A DNA stretch of 64,000 bases from Hippopus hippopus (Eukaryota; Mollusca; Bivalvia; Cardiida; Cardiidae). Numbering within the stretch: position 1 is the stretch's first letter; the number at the start of each line of letters is the position of its first letter. The notes under the pieces were generated by a model, which saw only the letters and a program-made list of their open reading frames with translations, did no database searches and was not told the DNA's origin. Location of the stretch: the NCBI GenBank assembly GCA_946811185.2, contig OX328097.1, positions 59,363,063 through 59,427,062 of the forward strand, given 5' to 3'. This document shows positions 36,400 to 44,600 of the stretch, one piece after another. A program made the position numbers and the translations under genes.

Positions 36400-36733
36400 A
36401 GTCCTGAAAAGGACTGTTGGGTTAGCTCTGAAAAGAGCTGTGACAATTTGAAGAAATGACAACTTGAAGATAGAACTTTCGTCTGACAGCTTGAAGGTAG
36501 AACTTTCGTCTGACATCTTGAGGATAGATCTTTCGTGGTAATGGTTAGTCCTGAAAAGGACTGTTGGGTTAGCTCTGAAAAGAGCTGTGGCAATTTGAAG
36601 AAATGACAACTTGAAGATAGAACTTTCGTCTGTCAGCTTGAAGGTAGAACTTTCGTCTGACATCTTGAAGATAGATCTTTCGTGGTAATGGTTAGTCCTG
36701 AAAAGGACTGTTGGGTTAGCTCTGAAAAGAGCT
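36400..36733 (-). repeat. 147-bp tandem repeat with paired histone-type stem-loops, left arm
   Basis: Three stem-loop pairs at 36400/36424, 36547/36571 and 36694/36718 are spaced exactly 147 bp apart. On the minus strand each pair reads AGCTCTTTTCAGAGCT then AGTCCTTTTCAGGACT. The segments between contain repeated ACGAAAGTTCTATCTTCAAG blocks. Because 147 is a multiple of three, frames stay open across the array; the 218-codon frame at 36229-36885 is a by-product. Confidence 0.9.
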
Positions 36734-36920
36734 GTGACAATTTGAAGAAATGACAACTTGAAGATAGAACTTTCGTCTGACAGCTTGAAGATAGAACTTT
36801 CGTCTGACAGTTTGAAGGTAGAACTTTCGTCTGACAATTTGAAGAAATGACAATTTGAAGAAAAGATAGAACTTACGTCTGACAATTTGAAGAAAGGTAG
36901 ATCTTCCGTGGTAGATGGTT

Positions 36921-36961
36921 AGCCCTGAAAAGGGCTGTTGGGGTGGTCCTAAAAAAGGACC
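36921..36961 (-). promoter_or_regulatory. Two histone-type 3' stem-loops, left arm
   Basis: On the minus strand GGTCCT-TTTTT-AGGACC (36945-36961) is followed by ACCCC, then AGCCCTTTTCAGGGCT (36921-36936) is followed by AACCATC and an ACGGAAGATC tract. They lie downstream of the truncated copy of the 75-aa gene. Confidence 0.8.
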
Positions 36962-36980
36962 TGGTTTGGAGGTTGTGTTT

Positions 36981-37088
36981 TTAAGCACAACCTCCAACCT
37001 TCCTGCACGCCGGACAGCTACTTGCAGCCCTCCTCTTCAGCCTTTTTAGTTGCTGCTCGTCCAAGGCGAAGTCCAACGAGAACGGTGG
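36981..37088 (-). pseudogene. 5'-truncated copy of the 75-aa gene
   Basis: It encodes the last ~35 codons of the right-arm gene, including the CPACRKVGGCA end, with only a synonymous difference noticed. The promoter cassette that follows at 37089 joins directly to mid-gene sequence. Compared with the right arm, 169 bp (48174-48342: leader, ATG and first ~40 codons) are missing, with CC shared at the junction, which suggests a microhomology deletion. Confidence 0.85.
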
Positions 37089-37250
37089 TTTTATAACTTT
37101 TCAGACGAATTGAACTAGTTGACCCATGACGTCATTTTCTCCTATGTTTTTCCCGCGTCGGCGTTTCATGCTGTTTTGGCTCCAAAATTAATGTTATCCA
37201 ATCAGAATTATCGTTGTTTTTCTAATACTAAATGTTTTATTGTTGACCAA
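37089..37250 (-). promoter_or_regulatory. P1 promoter cassette, left arm (orphan)
   Basis: On the minus strand, in order: CCAAT box as ATTGG (37198-37202), E2F-type GCGGGAAA (37149-37156), CRE TGACGTCA (37127-37134), GGGTCAACTAGTTCAAT, and TATAAAA (about 37090-37096). It is nearly identical to the cassettes upstream of the 68-, 104- and 75-aa genes, but here it faces the truncated gene. A partial tandem duplication of its upstream part lies at about 37250-37350. Confidence 0.85.
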
Positions 37251-37487
37251 CCCGCGTCGGTGTTTCATGCTATTTTGGCTCCAAATTAATGTTGTCCAAT
37301 CAGAATCAACGTTTTATTTCTAATACTAAATGTTTTATTGTTGACCAACCCGTGGCTTTGTTGCATTTTTTTGTTGTTCGGGGGTTAGAAAAAACTAGAG
37401 TTTGACTATTCTACGACTTTTTTGATTGTAAATCTTTTGAGTTTTTTGACAATTTTAAAAAAGATAGAACTTTCGTGTTAGATGGTT

Positions 37488-37503
37488 AGCGCTGAAAAGA
37501 GCT
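37488..37503 (-). promoter_or_regulatory. Histone-type stem-loop, one mismatch
   Basis: On the minus strand AGCTCTTTTCAGCGCT, followed by AACCATCTAACACGAAAG. One stem pair is lost (T opposite C). It lies after the broken copy of the 88-aa gene, so relaxation is plausible. Confidence 0.75.
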
Positions 37504-37535
37504 GTTTTGTTTTGGAGGCTATGTTTTTTCCACTT

Positions 37536-37767
37536 CTAATGGCAACACCCGAAATTCACTTGGCAAATGACTAAGATGATGTCAGGCGTTGTCTTTAAAA
37601 ATAGTTGAAGTAATCTTTCGCTGAGATCTTTTGTAGGGCTATGTTATAGGTTGTAGTTGGTTTTGTTCCTCCTCTCCTACGAAGTGAGTGTTTAGTTGTA
37701 ATAACTGTTGACCTGCATTTAGATATTCTTAGAGAGTCTCACGTAGTTGATAATTTATCTCCTCCAT
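37536..37767 (-). pseudogene. Broken copy of the 88-aa gene
   Basis: The start MEEINYQLRETL matches MEEVNHQLREAL of the intact gene at 46129, then a CAA-to-TAA change stops it after 12 codons. Homology continues to the matching stop position at 37536, but the copy is about 35 bp shorter. It retains its own P2 promoter and a mismatched stem-loop. Confidence 0.85.
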
Positions 37768-37960
37768 ATTGATACTGCTTCCGAATATTGACACTGCTTC
37801 CGAAGTGCTCGTTAGCTGAGAGCCAAAAAATGGTGAATGTATGAAAATAACGCTGGGCTTTATACGTTTACAGAGGCTTGAAATTTTTAAAGAGCTCGGG
37901 TCTGGCAGAAACCACATACATTTTTTCCATGCTGCGTTTCATGCTAATATAGCAAAAAAA
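37768..37960 (-). promoter_or_regulatory. P2 promoter cassette, copy at the broken gene
   Basis: On the minus strand it contains GAGCTCTTTAAAAATTTCAA, then TATAAAGC (37857-37864), then a GCGTTATTTTCATAC start region and a leader with CTCAGCTAACGAGCACTTCG. It is shared with the cassettes at 38922-39066 and 45950-46128. Confidence 0.8.
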
Positions 37961-38043
37961 GTTATGAGACGATGTATGGAAAAAATGTAGACAGAACAAG
38001 TCTTTGGGAAAAACAGAATGAAGAGCTCTATTGTTTTTGAACT

Positions 38044-38049
38044 TTTATT
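38044..38049 (-). terminator. AATAAA poly(A) signal for the 220-aa gene
   Basis: TTTATT on the plus strand lies about 210 bp beyond the stop of the 220-aa gene, with no histone-type stem-loop between. The mirror position in the right arm (45827-45843) serves the polymerase/218-aa side. Confidence 0.55.
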
Positions 38050-38059
38050 TTTTGAAAAG

Positions 38060-38230
38060 AACTAAACAATGAAACATTTTTTTTTTGCAAAGCATCATAA
38101 AAAATTTCTTGACAATGAAAAAATTTCTTGACAATGAAAAAATCACAAGGAAACATTTTTTACAATACAGCATAAAAACAGAATTAATCGCAAAAACAGT
38201 ATATAACAAATTTTTTACAATGCAAATTTC
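38060..38230. repeat. Short A/T-rich direct repeats, left
   Basis: TTCTTGACAATGAAAAAA occurs twice in tandem with related CAATG-containing units. This is the inverted, shorter counterpart of 45533-45815. Confidence 0.7.
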
Positions 38231-38258
38231 GCAAATACCACGAGTTTCATATTTGTTT

Positions 38259-38921
38259 TCATATTCCTACCGTTTTGTTGTTTTTTCTTGGTTGTTTTCG
38301 CTCTGTCTTTGGTTTTTTCGGGATCTTGAAATCAACGTGATTATCAATGTTTTTCCCGTATTTACCCTGGCCTGTCAATATTGGTGTAGTCGGTCTTTGA
38401 TCAACTCGCTGTTTCTTGTGGAGATGGCTAGCATCTTCCTCAGATTTCCGTTTTGTTGTTTTTCTTGGTTGTTTTTCCTCTGGTTGTTTTTTCTTTGGTT
38501 GATTTTTCTTCACAACACTTACGATAGAGTCCACTAACTTGTGAAGATTGGATTTATCAAAGTCGAACTCCACAGGGATCTTCACAGGAGTTGTTGAAAT
38601 GCACTGATCCTGTTGACGTAGTACCTCGATATTTCTACTGAGCTGCTCAGTACTTGTGCTTAAAGTTTTAATTTCCTCCAAATGTCTGTTTAAAGTCTCC
38701 AGCTGATCTATGATTCGGATCATCATGCTATCTTGTTTCAAATTTAGCTGCTTTACCTCTTCATAAATGTTGTCAAACACCGTCGCTGGAATGATAGTTG
38801 TCGAATTTAACTCCGGTGGTGGATTGGTGATTGTCGAATTTATAACTGATGAAAGAACGTCTCCATTGTTTTCCACTGGTGGAAAATCGTCCAAGTTGAT
38901 TTCATCTAAGTTGTGCTTCAT
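38259..38921 (-). CDS. 220-aa coiled-coil protein with basic tail, unknown function
   Basis: The start ATG (38919-38921) sits directly after the P2 leader. Residues 1-45 are acidic and polar. Residues ~50-110 have heptad spacing of I/L (FDNIYEEVKQLNLKQ, LETLNRHLEEIKTL), suggesting a coiled coil. Residues ~140-220 are very basic with several KK/KR clusters (KKKQPEEKQPRKTTKRK) that could be nuclear-localisation and DNA-binding segments. No catalytic motif is visible. Position beside the replication genes and the basic tail would suit a DNA-binding, terminal-protein-like or virion-core role, but this is a guess. The 3' end lies 8 bp from the inverted-arm boundary. An AATAAA at 38044-38049 probably ends the transcript. 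Confidence 0.8.
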   Translation of the reverse strand: MKHNLDEINLDDFPPVENNGDVLSSVINSTITNPPPELNSTTIIPATVFDNIYEEVKQLNLKQDSMMIRIIDQLETLNRHLEEIKTLSTSTEQLSRNIEVLRQQDQCISTTPVKIPVEFDFDKSNLHKLVDSIVSVVKKNQPKKKQPEEKQPRKTTKRKSEEDASHLHKKQRVDQRPTTPILTGQGKYGKNIDNHVDFKIPKKPKTERKQPRKNNKTVGI

Positions 38922-39066
38922 ATTGAAACTGCCTCTGAATATTGATACTGCTTGCGAAGTGATCGTTAGCTGAGAATCAAAGAAATGGTGTTTGGTATGA
39001 AATAACGCTGCGTTTTTATACGTTTACAGAGGATTGAAATTTTTAAAGAGCTCGGACCTGACGGAA
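38922..39066 (-). promoter_or_regulatory. P2 promoter cassette of the 220-aa gene
   Basis: On the minus strand: GGTCCGAGCTCTTTAAAAAT, then TATAAAAACG (39013-39020), a GCAGCGTTATTTCATACC start region and a leader with TCAGCTAACGATCACTTCGC running to the ATG. Promoter and leader match the 88-aa gene over ~140 bp although the encoded proteins differ. Confidence 0.8.
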
Positions 39067-39124
39067 AACACCAGGATTGAACTGTGTGACACCGAATTAG
39101 GAGTGGTAAAAAACACCAATATAA

Positions 39125-39269
39125 CCATCGATTTAATTGGGCAATGTTAATGAAACGCCGACGCGGGAAAAAACATAGGAGAAAATGACGTCATGGGTCA
39201 ACTAGTTCAATCCTCCTGTAAAGCTATAAAGCTCAGTGATATTTTACATAAAATCATATTTGTTCCAGA
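39125..39269 (+). promoter_or_regulatory. P1 promoter cassette of the 68-aa gene
   Basis: In order: ATTGG (39136-39140), E2F-type GCGGGAAA (39163-39170), CRE TGACGTCA (39186-39193), GGGTCAACTAGTTCAATC, and CTATAAA (39224-39230). The ATG follows 40 bp after the TATA box. Confidence 0.88.
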
Positions 39270-39476
39270 ATGGTTCGAATTCTTGTATGCCCTCACTGTG
39301 CAAGCAGATGTCTGATAGAGTGTGGAAAATGTTTTACCATACTTGAGTATCTTGGACAGAAACATAACTGTCCAGATACAGATGAAGGATTTTACGATGA
39401 TGATGAAGGTTCATCGACTTGTTGCGAACACTGTGGGTGCGAAATCATCCCGGTGGATCGGACGGAGGAGTCGTAG
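39270..39476 (+). CDS. 68-aa cysteine-rich, probable zinc-binding protein
   Basis: The ATG lies 40 bp after the TATA box of a P1 cassette, and the gene ends 31 bp before a histone-type stem-loop at 39508. The protein has CPHC at residue ~7, CLIECGKC at ~14-21, a lone C at ~34, an acidic stretch (DTDEGFYDDDEGSS) and a CCEHCGC cluster at ~51-57. Pairs of CxxC suggest a zinc ribbon or double zinc site. No family was recognised. It is the only small promoter-plus-stem-loop gene inside the core block. Confidence 0.82.
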   Translation: MVRILVCPHCASRCLIECGKCFTILEYLGQKHNCPDTDEGFYDDDEGSSTCCEHCGCEIIPVDRTEES

Positions 39477-39507
39477 GGCTGAATATCAATGTGAGATCCT
39501 TTTAAAA

Positions 39508-39523
39508 AGCCCTTTTCAGGGCT
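39508..39523 (+). promoter_or_regulatory. Histone-type 3' stem-loop of the 68-aa gene
   Basis: AGCCCTTTTCAGGGCT: six paired bases, TTTC loop, preceded by AAAA and followed by AACCATC and then ACGAAAGATC. This is the arrangement of a replication-dependent histone mRNA end. No AATAAA lies between the stop codon and the stem-loop. Confidence 0.88.
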
Positions 39524-39631
39524 AACCATCTATACGAAAGATCTTTCTTTCTTCAAAATTGTCAAAAGTAAAAAAAGACTTACAGTCACAACTAGAAAAA
39601 GTCAAAAGTAAGAAGTAATTATTTTATATTT

Positions 39632-39637
39632 TTTATT
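39632..39637 (-). terminator. AATAAA poly(A) signal for the 280-aa gene
   Basis: TTTATT on the plus strand lies about 150 bp beyond the stop of the minus-strand 280-aa gene. No stem-loop lies in between on this strand. Confidence 0.5.
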
Positions 39638-39786
39638 TCAAAAAAGAACTTATGTACAATGAAAAAATCAAATCATGAACTGTAAAAACAAAAAAAATGA
39701 ATGAACTGTAAAGACAAAAAAATGAATGAAAAAATCAAGTCAGTCTTTTTGTTTAAATTCAATATTGTGTCGAAATCTTTTTTCAC

Positions 39787-40629
39787 TCAGTAAGTTTTTC
39801 TTTTTTTCTTTGGGATGTCAGATTCACATTTGGTTTTACGTTTTCTTTTCCTATCGTTGTTTTTTAATACCACATCTGGACAGATTTTATCCTCGTGTTT
39901 TGTTGATTTGTAAAAGAAACAGTTCTTTGTTACTCGTTTTTTCTTCTTTTCGTTGTTTTGCTGTTTTTCCTCTCCGTACGAACAACCCGCTTCTGCAGAA
40001 AAATCGTTGTTTTTTAGATCCGAAGTTTGTTGTTTTCTTAGATTTTTTCGTAATGTCTCTAAATCATCTGCTATTTTGCAGATTTCTGAATCGTTGATAT
40101 CCGTCGTGTCGCTCTGCATGTCTACGGTCTGAGTTTCAACCGATGACGATGTAGCTTGTGGTGAACTTTTTTTCCATGTATTTCCACTGCAGAATGAATT
40201 TAGTGTGCCGACGAATTTTATATCTTTGAGACCATCAACGTTGTAAAACGATAGTAAAATCTCAATGTCGTGACTGTGCGGATTCACGTAGACAAAAACA
40301 ATTGTTCCTAGCTGATTTTCTTTTTCTGGACATTCTTTGGCCCAATGTCCTGCTTCGTTGCATGTGAAACAAATATTTGTTCTCTCGCCATTCGTACCAT
40401 ATCGTTTGTCAATCGTCGCTTGATCCAAAACTCTGTAGCTGGTAGTACGGTAAACATCTTTTTCTTCTAAATGTTGCTGGGATAAAAATGATCCCACATA
40501 GTTTCCGATATGTTTAACATTATACTTTGATGGTATATTGCTGATCTCATAATCGTGGGTGTATGGATTAACATACAGATACACCCTCTTTCTAAGTGGT
40601 GATGTATTTTGCAGCTTTAACTCGCTCAT
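39787..40629 (-). CDS. 280-aa zinc-knuckle protein with internal duplication
   Basis: Two related segments occur: RVYLYVNPYTHDYEI (~residues 15-29) continuing to YNVKHIGNYVGSFL, and IVFVYVNPHSHDIEI (~109-123) continuing to VDGLKDIKFVGTLNSF. Each is followed by a CCHC-type knuckle. The first is perfect (CFTCNEAGHWAKEC, CX2CX4HX4C). The second (CFFYKSTKHEDKIC) has Tyr for the second Cys. The tail is strongly basic (RKRKRKTKCESDIPKKKRK). CCHC knuckles bind single-stranded nucleic acid in retroviral Gag and many transposon proteins, so a nucleic-acid chaperone or single-strand binding role near a protein-primed polymerase is reasonable. It shares a divergent promoter with the polymerase gene and has TATAAATA 70 bp upstream of its ATG. 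Confidence 0.85.
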   Translation of the reverse strand: MSELKLQNTSPLRKRVYLYVNPYTHDYEISNIPSKYNVKHIGNYVGSFLSQQHLEEKDVYRTTSYRVLDQATIDKRYGTNGERTNICFTCNEAGHWAKECPEKENQLGTIVFVYVNPHSHDIEILLSFYNVDGLKDIKFVGTLNSFCSGNTWKKSSPQATSSSVETQTVDMQSDTTDINDSEICKIADDLETLRKNLRKQQTSDLKNNDFSAEAGCSYGEEKQQNNEKKKKRVTKNCFFYKSTKHEDKICPDVVLKNNDRKRKRKTKCESDIPKKKRKTY

Positions 40630-40787
40630 ATTTTTTTATCAGCTGTACTGTTTGAGATTGAGTAGGAGAATGATTAGATTTTCACAACTATCGTCTCTAT
40701 TTATACACTGTTACAACGGAGAGGCTATATAAATTGTCAGTTTTTTCTCACTTCTGCATTATTGTCTTTTCACTCAGAGCTAAAACG
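40630..40787. promoter_or_regulatory. Bidirectional promoter between zinc-knuckle and polymerase genes
   Basis: Two opposed TATA boxes: TATAAATA on the minus strand (40698-40705) and TATATAAA on the plus strand (40726-40733), with only 20 bp between. They lie 69 and 55 bp from the respective ATGs. Neither the P1 nor the P2 cassette is present, so the replication genes are controlled separately. Confidence 0.75.
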
Positions 40788-41663
40788 ATGGGTAAAAAAA
40801 AAAGAATAATAACCTACTCAGACAGCGAAAGTGACGATGAGGTGTTTCCACCAACAAAAAAGAAAAAAACTAGACCTTTGAAAGAAGAAAGTGACGATGA
40901 GATATTTCCAGCAATAAAAAAGAAAAAAACTAAACCGTTGAAAGAAGAAAATGACAGCGACGATGAAAGTATCAACTCTAACTTAGACATGAAAAGTCTA
41001 TATGATTTAACAGAAAAGGGAAATAAGAAGTCAAGAAAATTTAAAACAGAATCACATGTGCTGATGCTGAGTTTTAAGAAATTTGAAGAATTAACACCTC
41101 AGAGACTACTTGGATTATTTGACGATGTTACCCATGAAATCATTCGAAAGTTAAATGCTAACCCTACGGACATGATTAGAATTACCATCAATCATCCTTC
41201 GTTGGAAATAGGAATCCATATTCCTTTTTTAGCTGCAGACCAGTTACAAGGTGAAACTATGCTGAATGAAATTGAACGAGTTTTACAATCGAATACAGAT
41301 TTCGTCTTGAACGATGGATTAATGACATTTGACATTACACATACAATACCACCAAGTGGTAGCGGAAAACAAAAATATAGATCGTCAGAATTAGATTCGA
41401 AGATTTTTGCCCAGAAGAAGCAATCTATTATACAAATTGGTAATCATGACCAACTATGTTTTGCAAGAGCTGTTGTTATGGGAATTTGCTACAGTGAACG
41501 TGAAAACACCGAAGTATGGAATAGAAAATGGCGTCGTATTTGTCGTTCAAAACACCTTTTTCAAAAGACTGAAGCTGAGAAATTGTTAAATGAAGCTGGA
41601 GTTTCACCAAACCAGTCTGTAGGAATTGATGAATACAAAAAAAATTCAAACATTCTTGTATGA
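40788..41663 (+). CDS. N-terminal part of the PolB polyprotein (291 aa), out of frame with the rest
   Basis: The ATG at 40788 (context AACGATGG, 55 bp after TATATAAA) is preferred over an upstream TTG. The first ~65 residues hold two acidic-basic repeats (SDSESDDEVFPPTKKKK, ESDDEIFPAIKKKK) that look like nuclear-localisation segments. Residues ~75-235 are not recognised. Then IGNHDQLCFARAVVMG and a following W..R..R...Q..EAEKLL..AGV segment correspond to a region usually found upstream of the exonuclease domain in metazoan Polinton polymerases. The frame ends shortly after GIDEYKK at an A8 run (41637-41644). The polymerase continues in another frame, overlapping by 35 bp. One extra A, or a programmed shift, would explain the split. 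Confidence 0.82.
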   Translation: MGKKKRIITYSDSESDDEVFPPTKKKKTRPLKEESDDEIFPAIKKKKTKPLKEENDSDDESINSNLDMKSLYDLTEKGNKKSRKFKTESHVLMLSFKKFEELTPQRLLGLFDDVTHEIIRKLNANPTDMIRITINHPSLEIGIHIPFLAADQLQGETMLNEIERVLQSNTDFVLNDGLMTFDITHTIPPSGSGKQKYRSSELDSKIFAQKKQSIIQIGNHDQLCFARAVVMGICYSERENTEVWNRKWRRICRSKHLFQKTEAEKLLNEAGVSPNQSVGIDEYKKNSNILV

Positions 41664-44600
41664 AAAAGGCTATGTCATTAAAGTTCACCAACAGCATTCA
41701 AAAGTGGAAAAAATATTTAAACATCCAGAAGTGAAAGCCAATAGTAAGATTATACATTTGTACTTTCATCAAAACCATTATGACTACATCAAATCTATCA
41801 AAGGTTTTCTTAGTTGTGGATATTATTGTGAGTTCTGTGATGTGGGTTACTCTAACCGAGAAAATCATGCTTGTTCAAATATCTGCAAAGGTTGTTATCG
41901 CAAAGGAAAATGTCCATCAGAATCAAAAGAATATGTTTGCAGTTATTGCAATAGACGGTTTTTTAGTGCTGAATGCTTTGAAAATCACAGAAATGTACAA
42001 GGTAAAGAAAAGAAATCCATTTGTGTATTAGTAAAACTCTGCTCGAAATGCGGTGCACAATATCATGACAGAAAGAAAAATCATGTTTGCAATGGAAAGA
42101 AAAGATGTCATATCTGTAAGAGAATTGTTAACTTTTCTCATCAATGCTATATTCAACCTTACCAAAGTAAGTTGAACCATGACAGCGATGACGAGACGAG
42201 TTCTTCTGTAGTCAAAAAACCACAGTTTTTCTTTGATTTTGAATGCAAACAAGACACAGGCGTACACATCCCGAATTATTGTATCGCACACAGAGCGTGT
42301 GATGTATGTATCGATAAATCACTTGATTTTCATTGTTCTACATGCAGTGAATTTGAAGAGGGCCGGGAAGTTATTTTTCAAGGTGAAGAAACTTTGAGTA
42401 AATTTTGCAACTGGCTCTTTTCAAAACATCATAAAGGGGTTACGGCTATTGCCCATAATTTCAAAGGCTATGACGGTCAGTTCATTCTTGACTATATTGT
42501 CAAAGTTGGGTTAAAACTTCCAAAATTGATCATGAATGGAAACAATATTATGAAGTTAGAACTGAATGGTGTACGTCTGATCGATTCTTTCAATTTCATG
42601 AGTTTTGGTTTGGCAAAATTTCCACCCACCTTTGGTCTTCAAGAAATGAAAAAAGGTTACTTTCCTCACTGGGCAAATACAGATGAATTTTGGAGTTACA
42701 TTGGACCCTACTTGGATATGACTTATTACAAACCCGACTCAATGTCTGAAGAGGCTAGGTCAAAATTCATAGTTTGGTATAATGACAAAGTTCGAAATGG
42801 TGAGGAATTCAATTTTCAGAAGGAGATGGAATTGTACTGTAGGTCAGATGTTGATATCCTCAGACGAGGGTGTGCTGAATTCAGAAAGCTGTTTATCGAA
42901 CAGGGTGGTATTTGTCCATTTTTAGAGGCGATTACCATCGCAGATGCCTGTAACAAGGTGTGGCGAAGCAAATATTTACCAGAAAATCAAATAGCTATCA
43001 TTTCAAGTAAAGACTCATCCAGACGTCGCTTTTCTATGAAAGCGATACGATGGGTTCAAAGCGTTGCTCAGGAAAAAGGTATTATTATTCAGCATGCAAA
43101 AAATGGTGGTGAAGCTCAAATCGGGAAATATAGTGTAGATGGTTTTCACCGTCAATCAAACACTGTTTATGAATTTCTTGGGGATTTGTATCATGGTTGT
43201 CCTGTATGCTATACAGATCGAAAACAGATCAATCCTATTAATGGAAAACCCATGTCTGAATTGTACGAACGTACTTTTGAACGTATAGCAGATATCGAAG
43301 AAATGGGATATAATGTAGTGTACATTTGGGAACACGAATTTGATGCTAAGATGAAGGATAAAGAGTACAAAAAACTCATTGAAAAGTTATATCCACATTG
43401 GGACCCTATCGATCCGAGGGATGGTTTGTCCGGGGGAAGATGTAATGCAATAAAAATTGGATATGATGTTGATGAAAAAACCAAAAAGGAAATCAAGTAC
43501 ATCGATATCTGTTCTCTATACCCTTATGTTTGTAAACACAAATCCTACCCTGTAGGTCAGCCAAAAATTTTGTCTGCTGAGAATATTGATATGAACAATA
43601 TTCGGCAATATGAGGGATTAATCAAGTGTAAAGTTCTACCTCCAACTGATTTGTTTCACCCCGTTCTCCCAGTTCACTGTAACAACAAAATGATGTTTCC
43701 ACTCTGTATGAAATGTGCAGAAGAAAGCTCAAACATTTGTAGACATGGTAAAGAAGAGAGGGCTTTGGTCGGAACTTGGGTTACTTTTGAATTATTCAAG
43801 GCTCTTGACTGCGGTTATCGATTATTGCAAGTGTATGAAATTTGGCATTTCAATTCTGTGTCAGATCAGTTCTTTAAACATTATGTGGACAATTTCTTGA
43901 AAATTAAGCAAGAAGCCAGTGGTTATCCAGATTGGTGTCAATCAGACTCAGAAAAAGATCAGTTCGTTTGTGAATATGAGAAGGCGGAAGGTGTTCGTCT
44001 TGATCCAAGTTGTATTCAAAGAAATCCTGGGAGAAGATCATTTGCTAAGATTATGTTGAACTGTCTTTGGGGAAAATTAGCTCAGCGTGAAAAAATGACC
44101 CAGACGGAATACATCAGTGATCCGTCTAAATATTTTGAATTAGTCACCAATCCCAAGATCATTGTAAAGCATGTAGAAATCTTTGACGAGAACTGTTCAT
44201 TCATCTTGGTTAACTATGAATCAAAGTTGGAACATATTGACACCCACGCTACAGCCAATGTGGTAGTAGGTTCTTACGTAACAGCTTATGCAAGGTTGGA
44301 ATTGTACAGCGTTCTTGAAAAGTTAAAAGATAGAGTTCTGTATTTCGATACAGATAGTTGTATGTACATTCACGACCCTGAATTATGGAATCCTCCTATT
44401 ATTAACAGCCGGTTAGGAAAATGGACTGATGAAGAGCCTGCTTGTAAAATTACTCAATTCAGAGGACTTGGACCTAAGAATTATGCTTACAAAATGAAAA
44501 CAAAAGATGGAAAAGAGATAAGCAAATGTAAAGTAAAGGGGATTACTCTGGATTACAATACAAAACAGGTGCTAAATTTCGATACATATTCGAAATGTGC

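Larger units (their letters stand above)
35162..37088. repeat. Left terminal inverted repeat (1927 bp)
   Basis: It pairs with 48343-49700. The outer ~325 bp and the 147-bp repeat block are almost base-identical; only isolated differences were seen, for example GAGTTCCG against GAGTGCCG near 35227. The left copy is 569 bp longer because its minisatellite (35488-36275) has about twelve units against four. The inner limit falls inside the 75-aa gene of the right arm, so the left arm holds only that gene's 3' part. Confidence 0.92.
37089..38251. repeat. Inner part of left arm, imperfect inverted copy of 45481-48342
   Basis: Reading inwards on the minus strand, this holds a promoter cassette, a stem-loop, a broken copy of the 88-aa gene, its P2 promoter, AATAAA, the ATTCATTG-type repeats and the last ~10 codons of the 218-aa gene. 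It lacks the right-arm block with the 104- and 46-aa genes. The element is therefore built as a large imperfect inverted duplication beyond its true terminal repeats. Confidence 0.85.

Noticed and set aside
36229..36885. 218-codon frame in the left arm, and its partner of 225 codons at 48546-49223, as protein genes
   Set aside because: They run through the 147-bp tandem repeat and stem-loops. The repeat length is divisible by three and two or more frames are open at once, so openness is a by-product of the repeat.
43209..43502. 97-codon minus-strand frame and other frames inside the polymerase
   Set aside because: They are shadows of the polymerase coding sequence.
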